Counted from the stretch's first letter, positions 1 to 9,148 are shown. The stretch: DNA of 64,000 nt from Leptolyngbya sp. (GCA_003249105.1 QBLT01000003.1:1-64000); one strand, 5' to 3'. Notes: generated by a model from the letters alone, not told the origin. Numbers and translations are program-made.

Positions 1-1
1 G

Positions 2-136
2 TTGAAAGCCCACGAAATTGCCGGTCAGATGTTCGACAACGAATACGACTTAGCCATGACCGTCATTGAGGGTATGGAGGTCCGAAGCAAAGCCGGAAAT
101 TACCTCCTGGAACGTTTTATATTTAATTCCGCCTAG
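2..136 (+). CDS. C-terminal fragment of a truncated hypothetical protein (…LKAHEIAGQMFDNEYDLAMTVIEGMEVRSKAGNYLLERFIFNSA*)
   Basis: Open frame from the window edge to TAG at 134-136; not in the supplied ORF track because it has no start. Confidence 0.4.
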   Translation: MKAHEIAGQMFDNEYDLAMTVIEGMEVRSKAGNYLLERFIFNSA

Positions 137-152
137 CTACTTATTAATAGAT

Positions 153-542
153 CTAGCCTCTGCCAAACAGCCGCTTTAGCGGATTTGAGGCAATTTGGCC
201 CAGGGGGGTGCGGCTGCGCTTAGCCGCTTGCACTGGGTCGTCAGCAGTGAGAATGTCAACGGCGCGATCGTACTGTTTGTCGCTGGCGGATTGACTGGTG
301 CTAGACGCAAAGGTGGCAGCCGGTGCCTCGGCCTGGGTGTCAGATAGAGCCGTTTGGTAGGCCTGGTTTAGGTTTGGCAGGCTAGCCGCGATCGCAGGCA
401 GTTCCAGAATTCGAGCCTCTAGGTTTTGACCAATGGCGTGGAGCTGCTTTTGCAGCCCCTCTGGCAAGGCGTCGTCTTGCTGGCCCAGGGCGGTGATGAA
501 GGCTGTCAGCGATTTTTCTTGTTGGGAGTTTAAGGTAGGCAT
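153..542 (-). CDS. Hypothetical protein
   Basis: ORF 153..641; the internal ATG at 542 (MPTLNSQQEKSL) is a more plausible start than the upstream one. Confidence 0.5.
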   Translation of the reverse strand: MPTLNSQQEKSLTAFITALGQQDDALPEGLQKQLHAIGQNLEARILELPAIAASLPNLNQAYQTALSDTQAEAPAATFASSTSQSASDKQYDRAVDILTADDPVQAAKRSRTPLGQIASNPLKRLFGRG

Positions 543-855
543 GATTTTAGGATCTAAACAGTACTGTAATGGGGGCGATCGCAGGGCGCTGTGTGGAGCC
601 GCCTGACGCACTAAAGCTAACCCCGACGGCGCATTGGCCATTGCTAAACCGCAACCTACAACGCTGCTTAGATCGAGGTTTTTGGTTTAAAGTCTCGCTC
701 TTTGATAGTAGGAAACTTTCTTAGCGATGATGGCGGTGCATGACATAAATCCCACTTTGGGTGGAGCCGCCCTCTATGTCGGATGGCGGCTTAATGCTTG
801 AGAGGATGTTTGAGAAGTCCTATTTCTTATAGCAAAAGTGGAGATCCCCCTCAAT

Positions 856-897
856 CCCCCTTAAAAAAGGGAACTTTATCCCCCCTTTTTAAGGGGG
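856..897. repeat. Cyanobacterial interspersed repeat with inverted arms (CCCCCTTAAAAAAGGG…CCCCCCTTTTTAAGGGGG)
   Basis: Inverted repeat read directly; 'ATCCCCCTTAAAAAGGGGG'-type elements are common in cyanobacterial intergenic DNA. Confidence 0.7.
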
Positions 898-1105
898 CAG
901 GGGGGAGCAGCAAGTGACTAAAGCTCCAGCGCATCACTTCTCAAACGCCCTCTAAGCAATGTCACTCTGACTACGGTTTAGAAGAATTCAGAGTACGATG
1001 GCTCTATGCCGATCGAAATAGTCCATTCGGCTGAGACGCTCGGATGCTCCTCTGCCTTACCCCTGGCTATAACGCGATAACGTCACACAAAGGTTCATTG
1101 ATTCT

Positions 1106-3718
1106 ATGCCCAACGCCCACCGCGCTTTTCAAAACCTGCACGATGACAACGGTTACAAGTCGTTTGAAATGCCGGGGGCCAAACCCCACTACAACCCCGA
1201 TCGCCCCGGCCAGGTCGAACACATCGCGCTGGACTTGAGTCTGGATCTGGAGCAAAAGATCTGCGAGGGCACCTGCAAAATTCGCATTAACCCCGTGCGC
1301 GACGGCGTTGATCGGTTGACCCTCGATGCGGTTAACCAGCAGATCGAGTCGGTAAAGGTGGGCACCGCCAAGCAAGACTTTGACTACGATGGCGAACAGC
1401 TGGTGGTACGGCTGAAGAAGCCCACGATCGCAGGCCAGAGCTTTACCGTTGCGATCGCCTATCGCCTGGTGCAGCCCGAGCGCGGCATCTATTTCATTGG
1501 CCCCGACAAACACTATCCCGACAAACCCGTGCAGGTGTGGACCCAGGGCGAAGACGAAGACTCGCGCTTCTGGTTTCCCTGCTTCGACTATCCCGGTATG
1601 CTCTCGACCTCAGAGATTAAAGTGCGGGTGCCCGCCGCCTATCAAGTCGTCTCCAACGGCGCGCTGGTAAACACGACCGAAGATGACGACCACAAGATCT
1701 ACCACTGGCACCAGCAGCAGGTGCACCCCACCTATTTAATGGCTCTGGCGGTGGGCGAGTTCGACGTCATCCAAGACCAGTGGCAAGAGATTCCTGTTAC
1801 CTACTACGTCGAGAAAGGCCGCCAAGACCAGGGCCAGATCACCATGGGCAAAACGCCGCGCATGGTGGAATTCTTAAGCGAAAAGTACGGCTACCGCTAC
1901 GCCTTCCCCAAATACGCCCAGGTGTGCGCCGCCGACTTTATCTTTGGCGGCATGGAAAATACCTCGGTGACCATTCTCACCGATCGCTGTTTGCTGGATG
2001 AGAGGGCGGCGATCGACAACCGCAACTCTGAAGCTCTCGTGGTTCACGAGCTGGCCCACCAGTGGTTTGGCGACCTGCTGGTGATCAACCACTGGAGCCA
2101 CGCCTGGGTAAAAGAGGGCATGGCCACCTACTCCGAAGTGATGTGGACCGAGCAGGAGTACGGCGCGGACGAAGCGGCCTATTACCGCCTGGGCGAAGCC
2201 CGCAGCTACCTGAGCGAAGACAAGAGCCGTTACCGCCGCCCCATGGTCACCCATGTGTACCGCGAGGCAATCGAGCTGTATGACCGCCACATCTATGAGA
2301 AAGGAGCCTGCGTCTACCACATGATTCGCGCCGAGCTGGGGGATGCCCTGTTCTGGAAGGCGATTCACACCTTTGTGCAAGACAACGCCCACAGCACCGT
2401 GGAAACCATTGACCTGCTGCGGGCGATCGACAAAGCCACCGGGCGCAACCTGCGGCCCCTGTTTGACCAGTACGTGCTGCGCGGCGGCCACCCCGACTAC
2501 AAAGTCGCCTACAGCTGGGATGGCGACAGCAAGCTGGCCAAAGTCACCGTTACCCAAACCCAGGCCAAAGACGGCGACACCAGCAGCACCAGCGGCCTGT
2601 TTGATTTGAGAATCCCCATTGGCTTTGGCTACATCAGCAAGGGCAAAACCCCCAAAGTCGAGATCAAACCCTTCACCGTACGCCTCCACGAGCGCGAACA
2701 AGCCCTGTTCTTTCCGTTAGATAAAAAGCCCGATTTCATCAGCTTTGACGTGGGCAACCACTATTTGAAAACGGTGGAATTGGAGTATTCCGTCGCGGAA
2801 CTGAAGGCGCAGCTGAAGCATGACCCCGACCCCCTGTCGCGCATCGAGGCGGCGATCGCCCTGGCCAAAAAAGGTAGCCTCGAAGCCGTCACCGCCCTCA
2901 CGGAAGCCCTCACCGACGAACCCTTCTGGGGCGTCCGCGCCGAAGTGGCCGAACAACTGGCCTCGGTAAAGCTCGATCAAGCCGTCGAGGGATTGCTGAA
3001 GGGACTGGAAGACCGCGAAGCCCGCGTGCGCCGCGCCGTGGTGGAAGCCCTGGGCGACATCAAGACCGCCGAGAGCTACAAGGCATTGAAGGCGATCGCC
3101 GAAAAAGGCGACCCCAGCTACTACGTCGAAGCCGCCTCCATTCGCTCCTTTGGCAAGGTGGGCGCGGCTGATCTGGAGGGCAAAACCAAAGATAAGAAAA
3201 CCCTGAAGCTGCTGGAGAGCATTCTCAAAGAGCGCCAGGGGTGGAATGAAACGGTCAGGTCGGGGGCGATCGCTGCCCTCAGCCAGTTCAAATCCTCTGA
3301 AGAAGCGCTGGATCTGCTGCTCAAGTACACCGAACCCGGTACGCCCCAGGCTTTGCGATTGGCGGCAATTCGCTCCCTCGGGGCGATCTCTAAAGGCCAG
3401 AGCAAACCCAACGTAGAGCGCATTCTAGATCGGCTAGAGACCATCGCCAGCGAGTCGTTCTTTCTCACCCAGGTGTCGGCGGTGTCGGGCTTGAGCGGCA
3501 TTGAGACCGGGCGGGCGATCGCCATTCTGCAAAGTTTAGCTGACCACACCCCCGATGGCCGCGTGCGCCGCCGCGCCCAGGAGGCGGTGCAGCAGGTGCA
3601 AACGGCGATCGGCAAAGATAAAGCCGTTGAAAAGCTGCGCCAAGAGCTGGATGATCTGAAGAAATCTAACCAAGACCTCAAGAGCCGATTAGAAACTCTG
3701 GAGGCGAAAGCGAAGTAG
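1106..3718 (+). CDS. M1 family metallopeptidase (aminopeptidase N-like) with C-terminal HEAT repeats
   Basis: GGMEN and VHELAHQWFGD (HExxH) motifs; HEAT-like helical C-terminus; 870 aa. Confidence 0.95.
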   Translation: MPNAHRAFQNLHDDNGYKSFEMPGAKPHYNPDRPGQVEHIALDLSLDLEQKICEGTCKIRINPVRDGVDRLTLDAVNQQIESVKVGTAKQDFDYDGEQLVVRLKKPTIAGQSFTVAIAYRLVQPERGIYFIGPDKHYPDKPVQVWTQGEDEDSRFWFPCFDYPGMLSTSEIKVRVPAAYQVVSNGALVNTTEDDDHKIYHWHQQQVHPTYLMALAVGEFDVIQDQWQEIPVTYYVEKGRQDQGQITMGKTPRMVEFLSEKYGYRYAFPKYAQVCAADFIFGGMENTSVTILTDRCLLDERAAIDNRNSEALVVHELAHQWFGDLLVINHWSHAWVKEGMATYSEVMWTEQEYGADEAAYYRLGEARSYLSEDKSRYRRPMVTHVYREAIELYDRHIYEKGACVYHMIRAELGDALFWKAIHTFVQDNAHSTVETIDLLRAIDKATGRNLRPLFDQYVLRGGHPDYKVAYSWDGDSKLAKVTVTQTQAKDGDTSSTSGLFDLRIPIGFGYISKGKTPKVEIKPFTVRLHEREQALFFPLDKKPDFISFDVGNHYLKTVELEYSVAELKAQLKHDPDPLSRIEAAIALAKKGSLEAVTALTEALTDEPFWGVRAEVAEQLASVKLDQAVEGLLKGLEDREARVRRAVVEALGDIKTAESYKALKAIAEKGDPSYYVEAASIRSFGKVGAADLEGKTKDKKTLKLLESILKERQGWNETVRSGAIAALSQFKSSEEALDLLLKYTEPGTPQALRLAAIRSLGAISKGQSKPNVERILDRLETIASESFFLTQVSAVSGLSGIETGRAIAILQSLADHTPDGRVRRRAQEAVQQVQTAIGKDKAVEKLRQELDDLKKSNQDLKSRLETLEAKAK

Positions 3719-3804
3719 CAGGGTACTGCCATTGCTTTGCATGACGCACCTTGGTTAATTCCTAAACCTACGAGGTGACTTCTGCACAATGTCTATTCAA
3801 GGGC

Positions 3805-3872
3805 GTTGTGCGGGGACTGTCGGTATAATTACCCCATATAAGGTAGTTATACGGAAACTGTCGGCATAAAAA
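3805..3872. repeat. Two imperfect 27-bp direct repeats (GTTGTGCGGGGACTGTCGGTATAAtta / GTTATACGGAAACTGTCGGCATAAaaa), 41 bp apart
   Basis: Copies at 3805 and 3846 read directly. Confidence 0.7.
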
Positions 3873-3891
3873 GTTGTTAGTGGAATAGGCC

Positions 3892-4653
3892 ATGAGCAAA
3901 GTTGTAACTGTTCAACTGGAGTGGAAATATTCTCCCAAAACCTATCTGGAGGAACCGATTTCAATTTCATTTGAAGGAGCCGACCTCGAGATTAAGGATG
4001 GAGTCGCAATCGCAAACATAGATCCTGACCTATACCATACGGATAGCTCAATACGGGAAGATTTAACCCGACAAATCGAAAGTAGAATGCATGCCGTCCA
4101 AATCATGACGCATAAAGATTTCGAGTTGAGTAAGCCATCCCGAACGGATATTCGAGAAGATGGGAAAAAGAATCATTTTCTGGAAATTGAGTCTTGCGTC
4201 ATAACCATGAGCGTTGGAGCAGTTGACCTAATAGTAAAAGATAAAAATGGAAATATTGTCTCGGATACGAAAAGAGACCGTTTAGATAAACAAGAGTATT
4301 TTGCGTCTCTAGTAGATAAGCATAGAAACTCTGATCCCACCCTTGACCAAATGCTAAATAGCTACCAAAAATCAGTGAAAGACCCTGACAATGAATTAGT
4401 TTATTTATACGAAATTAGAGATTCACTATCCGAGGAGTTTGGATCAAAGACAACCGCAATCAAGAAATTAGGTATCACAAGTAATGAGTGGGATGAAATC
4501 GGAAAACTGGCTAATACTCTCCCGCTCAAACAAGGCCGACATAGAGGCAAAGCGGTAGGCGCACTCAGAGACGCAGAAATGGCAGAGCTTGAGAAGGCAC
4601 GTAAATCTGTCGCTTATCTAATTGAAAAATATCTAGAGTATTTGGAGGCGTGA
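3892..4653 (+). CDS. Orphan hypothetical protein (253 aa), possible HEPN-like helical C-terminus
   Basis: ORF with lower GC than its flanks; C-terminus YLYEIRDSLSEEFGSKTTAIKKLGI…LRDAEMAELEKARKSVAYLIEKYLEYL. Confidence 0.75.
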   Translation: MSKVVTVQLEWKYSPKTYLEEPISISFEGADLEIKDGVAIANIDPDLYHTDSSIREDLTRQIESRMHAVQIMTHKDFELSKPSRTDIREDGKKNHFLEIESCVITMSVGAVDLIVKDKNGNIVSDTKRDRLDKQEYFASLVDKHRNSDPTLDQMLNSYQKSVKDPDNELVYLYEIRDSLSEEFGSKTTAIKKLGITSNEWDEIGKLANTLPLKQGRHRGKAVGALRDAEMAELEKARKSVAYLIEKYLEYLEA

Positions 4654-4743
4654 TAAATTCACTAATAATCACATGCACTCGGACAGCAAAAAGCGCTGCC
4701 CCTTCGCTCTACTTTTTGCTGCCGGTGATGTGAAGCGTTATCT
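4652..4743 (+). other. Candidate attC site 1 (integron cassette recombination site)
   Basis: Left arm TCACAT-g-CAC-t-CGG-a-CAGCAAAAAG pairs with right arm CTTTTTGCTG-CCG-GTG-ATGTGA, leaving three extrahelical bases on one arm; outer GATAA…TTATC; right end GCGTTATC; abuts the stop codon of the upstream ORF. Confidence 0.55.
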
Positions 4744-4849
4744 CGCTTCGATTTGACTGTGGGGCGGTTCTTCAAAGTTGCTTACCTGTCTCTGAGCCTG
4801 CTATGGCAAACCAATGCTTGGGCACTGCCTGTAGTGCTATAGTGGTGTC

Positions 4850-5287
4850 ATGCCAGGTTTAGCTTTGCTGCGGATAGTTGTTGATACCAATGTTGTCTTT
4901 GAAGGTCTGACCAAGCAAGGCGGGGCTTCAGGCTTAATTGTTGATGCTTGGTTGGCTGGGCTGATGGTGGTATGTGTCTCCAATGCGCTTGTCTATGAAT
5001 ATAGTGACGTACTATCTCGCAAGCTATCAGCAGAACGGTGGCGTAAACTGAAACCTGTGCTGGGGCAACTGCTGAGTGTTGCTCAATACACCAATATTTA
5101 TTTCTCGTGGCGACCGACTTCTCCGGATGCAGGGGACGATCTCGTGATCGATTGTGCGATGAATGCAGGTGCGATCGTGGTTACGTCTAATATTCGAGAT
5201 TTTCAGAGTGCAAAAAAGTCGCTGGGGCTGCGAGTTTTAACCCCTGTGCAGTTTGTAGAGGCATTAGCATCAGGAGAAAAGTCATGA
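4850..5287 (+). CDS. Putative toxin-antitoxin system toxin, PIN family
   Basis: RIVVDTNVVFEGL, LVIDCAMNAGAIVVTSNIRDF: PIN-domain acidic motifs. Confidence 0.85.
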   Translation: MPGLALLRIVVDTNVVFEGLTKQGGASGLIVDAWLAGLMVVCVSNALVYEYSDVLSRKLSAERWRKLKPVLGQLLSVAQYTNIYFSWRPTSPDAGDDLVIDCAMNAGAIVVTSNIRDFQSAKKSLGLRVLTPVQFVEALASGEKS

Positions 5288-5625
5288 GCCGCTTGACCTT
5301 ACGATTACCTGAGACCTTACATCAGCACCTCACTCAGCTTGCCGAAGGTGAAGGTGTGTCGCTGAATCAGTACATCGTCTATGCATTGACCCGCCAAGCA
5401 TCTTTAGCCCATGTAGTTCAGGTCGTCCCCCAAGCGGAAGTTGAACAGCAAAAGCAGGCATTCCAGGATTTGATAAGACAGTTGGGGCAAGCTTCGTCTG
5501 CCGAAATTGAGGCTATTTTAGCAGCACGTGAACAAGCCGAGCCAGAAGCCGATCTGAGTGCAGATGTCGTTGCACATCTCAAAGAACGAATCGAGGCTGG
5601 TATGAATAGAGCCGATCGAAGTTAG
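5284..5625 (+). CDS. Cognate antitoxin (HicB/RHH-like, 'LRLPETLHQHLTQLAEGEGVSLNQYI')
   Basis: 4-bp ATGA overlap with the PIN gene; ribbon-helix-helix motif. Confidence 0.8.
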   Translation: MSRLTLRLPETLHQHLTQLAEGEGVSLNQYIVYALTRQASLAHVVQVVPQAEVEQQKQAFQDLIRQLGQASSAEIEAILAAREQAEPEADLSADVVAHLKERIEAGMNRADRS

Positions 5626-5633
5626 CGTCATCG

Positions 5634-5716
5634 AGATAACAAGTCGTTGGAGCGGCGAACAAAGTTTTCTCGCTCCGTTCAAATTGATGAGTCGCCGCTC
5701 AACTTGGTCGTTAAGC
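5634..5716 (+). other. Candidate attC site 2
   Basis: TAACAAGTCGTTGgAGCGGCGA … TCGCCGCTCAACTTGGTCGTTAAGC: paired GTT-GAGCGGCGA with one bulged G; right core GTTAAGC fits GTTRRRY. Confidence 0.55.
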
Positions 5717-5835
5717 GCACAATTCAACGGCAGGATGACCTCACAATTTGTAGTTTGGGCAAGGGGCCATGCCTAGTAGAAAATAATTGGCTTGGTGGGC
5801 TGCCTACTTGAAACCATCCCATGAGATGGGCTGGT

Positions 5836-6399
5836 TTAGCGAAAAATCTCAGCTATGGAAGTATTAAAGCCTGGCAGTAGCGGAGACGATAGCGTGTCGT
5901 CAACCAAAAGCGTACCGACCAACTGAAGCTGGGCTTCAGCACGACGATGGATTTCCAGGGTTTTGAGTTGCCAGTTGACGATCCAATATTCCTGCACCCC
6001 ATAGCGAGAATAGAGTTTGAGCTTGACCTCCTTGTCGCGCTGCTCGTTCAAGTCACCTGGAGAAAGTACCTCCACCATCAGCTCTGGTGCCACAATCAGG
6101 TGCCCCGCATCGTCTACACCATCAGCTAAGCGCGCTTGGCTAATCCACACCACATCAGGAATAACGGCGTCTGTAGGGGTAAAAATTACGCCTGGGGTTT
6201 GAAAGGGTTTGCCCAGACCAGTCCGTCTAGACCAAGTTTCTAGCTCAAAATGAATGTTGCCACCGGCTCCCTGGTGGCGAATGTGGGGAGCACGGGTCAC
6301 GTAGAGTTCTCCGTCGATAATTTCATAGCGCTTCCAGCCGCCGTCGTCGGGCATGGCGGCCAGATCGCGGGTAGTCCAGGGTTGGGAGTAGGCGACCAT
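5836..6399 (-). CDS. Uma2 family endonuclease (DUF820)
   Basis: PDVVWIS…APELMVEVLSPGD…KLKLYSRYGVQEYWIV; start at MVAYSQPW preferred over 6618. Confidence 0.9.
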   Translation of the reverse strand: MVAYSQPWTTRDLAAMPDDGGWKRYEIIDGELYVTRAPHIRHQGAGGNIHFELETWSRRTGLGKPFQTPGVIFTPTDAVIPDVVWISQARLADGVDDAGHLIVAPELMVEVLSPGDLNEQRDKEVKLKLYSRYGVQEYWIVNWQLKTLEIHRRAEAQLQLVGTLLVDDTLSSPLLPGFNTSIAEIFR

Positions 6400-6562
6400 A
6401 GCAGTTACCGATGGGCTTGTTTTAAGTTTAGGGTTCCTGAGGGGCAGCTGCTTCAATGTGCTGAAGTTTAGCGCTCTCAAGTGCAAAAAAGCTGAAGAAA
6501 TCGGTAGAAACCGGGGCCTGCTTCTATGGTGGTGAGAACGACAGCAGGAGCGATCGCCCCCC

Positions 6563-8101
6563 ATGCCCCCATCCACCACCACCATCAACTGGGCCACACT
6601 GCAAAACGGCTCTGACATTCGCGGCGTCGCCCTAGAGGGGGTGGCCGGTCAAGCCGTGAACCTCACCCCGGAGGTGGTCACCATTCTGGGCAAAGCCTTT
6701 GCCACCTGGTTGTCCTTAGAGCTAGATCTTCCAGCGGCAGAATTAGCGATCGCCGTGGGGCGTGACAGCCGCCTCTCTGGCCCCACCCTAATGCAGGCCG
6801 TGATCGACGGCATGGCCTCCCTGGGCTGCCGGGTGATGGATGTGGCCATGGCCTCGACCCCGGCCATGTTTATGGCCACCGTACTGCCCGAGTTTAGCTG
6901 CCACGGTGCGATCATGATGACCGCCAGCCACCTACCCTTCAACCGCAACGGCCTCAAGTTTTTTACCCGCCAGGGCGGCCTCGGCAAAAAGGATATTTCG
7001 CGCATTTTAGAATTGGCTGAGCAGGGCAATTTCCCGACTGCGACAGCCCCCGGCTCGGTAGAAAGCCGCGACTTAATCGGTGCCTACGCAGCGGGCTTAG
7101 TGCAGCAAATTCGCCAGTCGGTGAACCATCCCGAAAACTTCGACCAACCGCTGCACGGGCTCAAAATCATTGTCGATGCAGGCAACGGGGCGGGCGGCTT
7201 TTTCGCCAGCCAGGTGCTCGAACCCCTGGGAGCAGACACCACTGGCAGCCAGTTCTTAGACCCCGATGGCACCTTTCCCAACCACGTACCCAACCCTGAA
7301 GATGCGGCGGCGATCGCCTCGATCTGTCAAGCCGTAGTCGCCCAGGGAGCTTACTTTGGCCTGATCTTCGATACCGATGTCGATCGCGGCGCAGCGGTCG
7401 ACGCCGACGGGCGCGAACTCAACCGCAACCGTTTGATTGCGCTGATTGCTGCGATCGTGCTGCAAGAGCACCCCGGCACCACCATCGTCACCGACTCCAC
7501 CACCTCCGATGGGCTCACCCAGTTCATCGAGGGCGACCTGGGGGGCATTCACCATCGCTTTAAGCGGGGCTACAAGAATGTGATCAACGAGGCCATCCGG
7601 CTGAATGAGGTCGGACAGCCTAGCTGGCTTGCGATCGAGGCCTCGGGCCACGGGGCAATGAAAGAAAACTACTTTTTAGACGATGGCGCTTATTTAGTTA
7701 GCAAACTGCTAGTCGAACTGGCCAAAGCTCGCCTCACCGGCAGACGTCTCACCGACCTGATCGCCACCCTGCAAGACCCCCACGACAGCCAAGAGTATCG
7801 GCTTACAATTCTGTCCCCCAACGCCCAGGCCTACGGTGCGGAGGTAATGAGCCAGCTGCAAGCCTTTGTCGCTACCCAGACCGATTGGGCAGTAGTGCCC
7901 AACACCTACGAGGGAGTGCGGGTCGCTTGCCAGTCGCCTGCAGAGCAGGGCTGGTTTATGGTGCGCATGTCGCTCCACGATCCGGTGCTGCCCTTAAATA
8001 TTGAGTCGAACGTGCCAGACGGAGTGGCTAAAATAGCGCAGCGCCTGCAGGCGTTTTTCGCTTCCCTGGCCGAGCTAGATATTTCGGCGTTAGAACGGTA
8101 A
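6563..8101 (+). CDS. Phosphomannomutase/phosphoglucomutase
   Basis: GSDIRGVA, MMTASHLPFNRNG (active serine), FDTDVDRGA metal loop, EASGHGAMKENY. Confidence 0.93.
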   Translation: MPPSTTTINWATLQNGSDIRGVALEGVAGQAVNLTPEVVTILGKAFATWLSLELDLPAAELAIAVGRDSRLSGPTLMQAVIDGMASLGCRVMDVAMASTPAMFMATVLPEFSCHGAIMMTASHLPFNRNGLKFFTRQGGLGKKDISRILELAEQGNFPTATAPGSVESRDLIGAYAAGLVQQIRQSVNHPENFDQPLHGLKIIVDAGNGAGGFFASQVLEPLGADTTGSQFLDPDGTFPNHVPNPEDAAAIASICQAVVAQGAYFGLIFDTDVDRGAAVDADGRELNRNRLIALIAAIVLQEHPGTTIVTDSTTSDGLTQFIEGDLGGIHHRFKRGYKNVINEAIRLNEVGQPSWLAIEASGHGAMKENYFLDDGAYLVSKLLVELAKARLTGRRLTDLIATLQDPHDSQEYRLTILSPNAQAYGAEVMSQLQAFVATQTDWAVVPNTYEGVRVACQSPAEQGWFMVRMSLHDPVLPLNIESNVPDGVAKIAQRLQAFFASLAELDISALER

Positions 8102-8104
8102 CCC

Positions 8105-9148
8105 ATGGTCTCTTTGTCTCAGCTGCCCAAATGGGCGATCGCAGGCCTCGCCTTCCCCCTAATCTGTCTCAACGGCTGGCTGCTCTACAAGCTGGGGGGA
8201 GTGCTGCACCCCATCCCCAGCATCGTCATCACCGCCAGCCTGATCGCCTTTCTGCTCGACTACCCCATCGACTGGCTCGAAGAACGCGGCCTGGCCAGAG
8301 GCTTGGCGGTGGCCCTGGTGGTGCTACTGGCTGCTTTGATCACCACTATTTTGGTTGTCTTTTTAGGACCCCAGGTGTGGCAGCAGCTCAACGAGTTTGC
8401 CCTGCGGTTGCCCGGCTGGATTGATCAAGCCAAAACCCAGCTGCTGCTGTTAGAAGACCGGACGATTTTTCAAAGCCTGCCCGTCAACCTCGATCAGCTC
8501 ACCGTGCAGGCGGCCAATCAGCTCACCAATGCGCTCCAAGCCACCACCAGTCAAGCGATTAGCGTCACCCTCAGCACCCTCGACAGTGCCCTAAACCTTT
8601 TGATCACCGCTGTGCTGGCCATTCTGCTGGTGATCAACGGCGACCCGCTGTGGGAAGGTTTACTCAGCTGGTTTTCGCCCCCCTGGCAAGCACAAATTCG
8701 CAACGCACTGCGGCCTAGCTTTCAGGGCTATTTTTCGGGTCAGGCTACTCTGGCGCTAATTTTAGCCGTGGCCCAGTCAACAGCCCTCATTTTGCTCAAT
8801 GTGCCCTTTGGTCTGCTGTTTGGCCTAGTGATTGGCCTGGTCAGCGTCATCCCCTTTGGCGGCACGGTGGCAGTACTGGGCATCAGCACGCTGCTGGCCT
8901 TTCAAGATGTGTGGCTAGCCCTAAAAGTGTTAGGGGTGGCGTTCTTGCTGGGGCAAGTCAACGACAACTTGGTAGCCCCGCGCCTGATGGGCGGCATCAC
9001 TGGCCTCAACCCAGCGGTGATCATCTTGGCGCTGCTGATCGGGTCAAAATTTGCCGGATTTCTGGGGCTGCTGCTGGCTGTACCCACCGCCAGCTTTATC
9101 AAAAAGATTGTCGATGCGTTTCGAGAACCCAAGGTAGAGACTGTTTAG
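8105..9148 (+). CDS. AI-2E family transporter
   Basis: Multi-TM protein with the C-terminal conserved region GQVNDNLVAPRLMGGITGLNPAVIILALLIG. Confidence 0.9.
   Translation: MVSLSQLPKWAIAGLAFPLICLNGWLLYKLGGVLHPIPSIVITASLIAFLLDYPIDWLEERGLARGLAVALVVLLAALITTILVVFLGPQVWQQLNEFALRLPGWIDQAKTQLLLLEDRTIFQSLPVNLDQLTVQAANQLTNALQATTSQAISVTLSTLDSALNLLITAVLAILLVINGDPLWEGLLSWFSPPWQAQIRNALRPSFQGYFSGQATLALILAVAQSTALILLNVPFGLLFGLVIGLVSVIPFGGTVAVLGISTLLAFQDVWLALKVLGVAFLLGQVNDNLVAPRLMGGITGLNPAVIILALLIGSKFAGFLGLLLAVPTASFIKKIVDAFREPKVETV

Noticed and set aside
1874-2701. 275-aa ORF antisense to the M1 peptidase
   Set aside because: High-GC antisense ORF in an anti-codon-bias frame; low-complexity GVA composition, no start-site signal.
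4850-5625. PIN/antitoxin pair as a complete novel defense island
   Set aside because: Only a two-gene TA pair with recognisable families; the unusual part is the flanking attC-like DNA, reported separately.
5836-6618. Uma2 protein as a homing/mobile nuclease of interest
   Set aside because: DUF820/Uma2 proteins are extremely abundant in cyanobacteria; a single copy is not informative.
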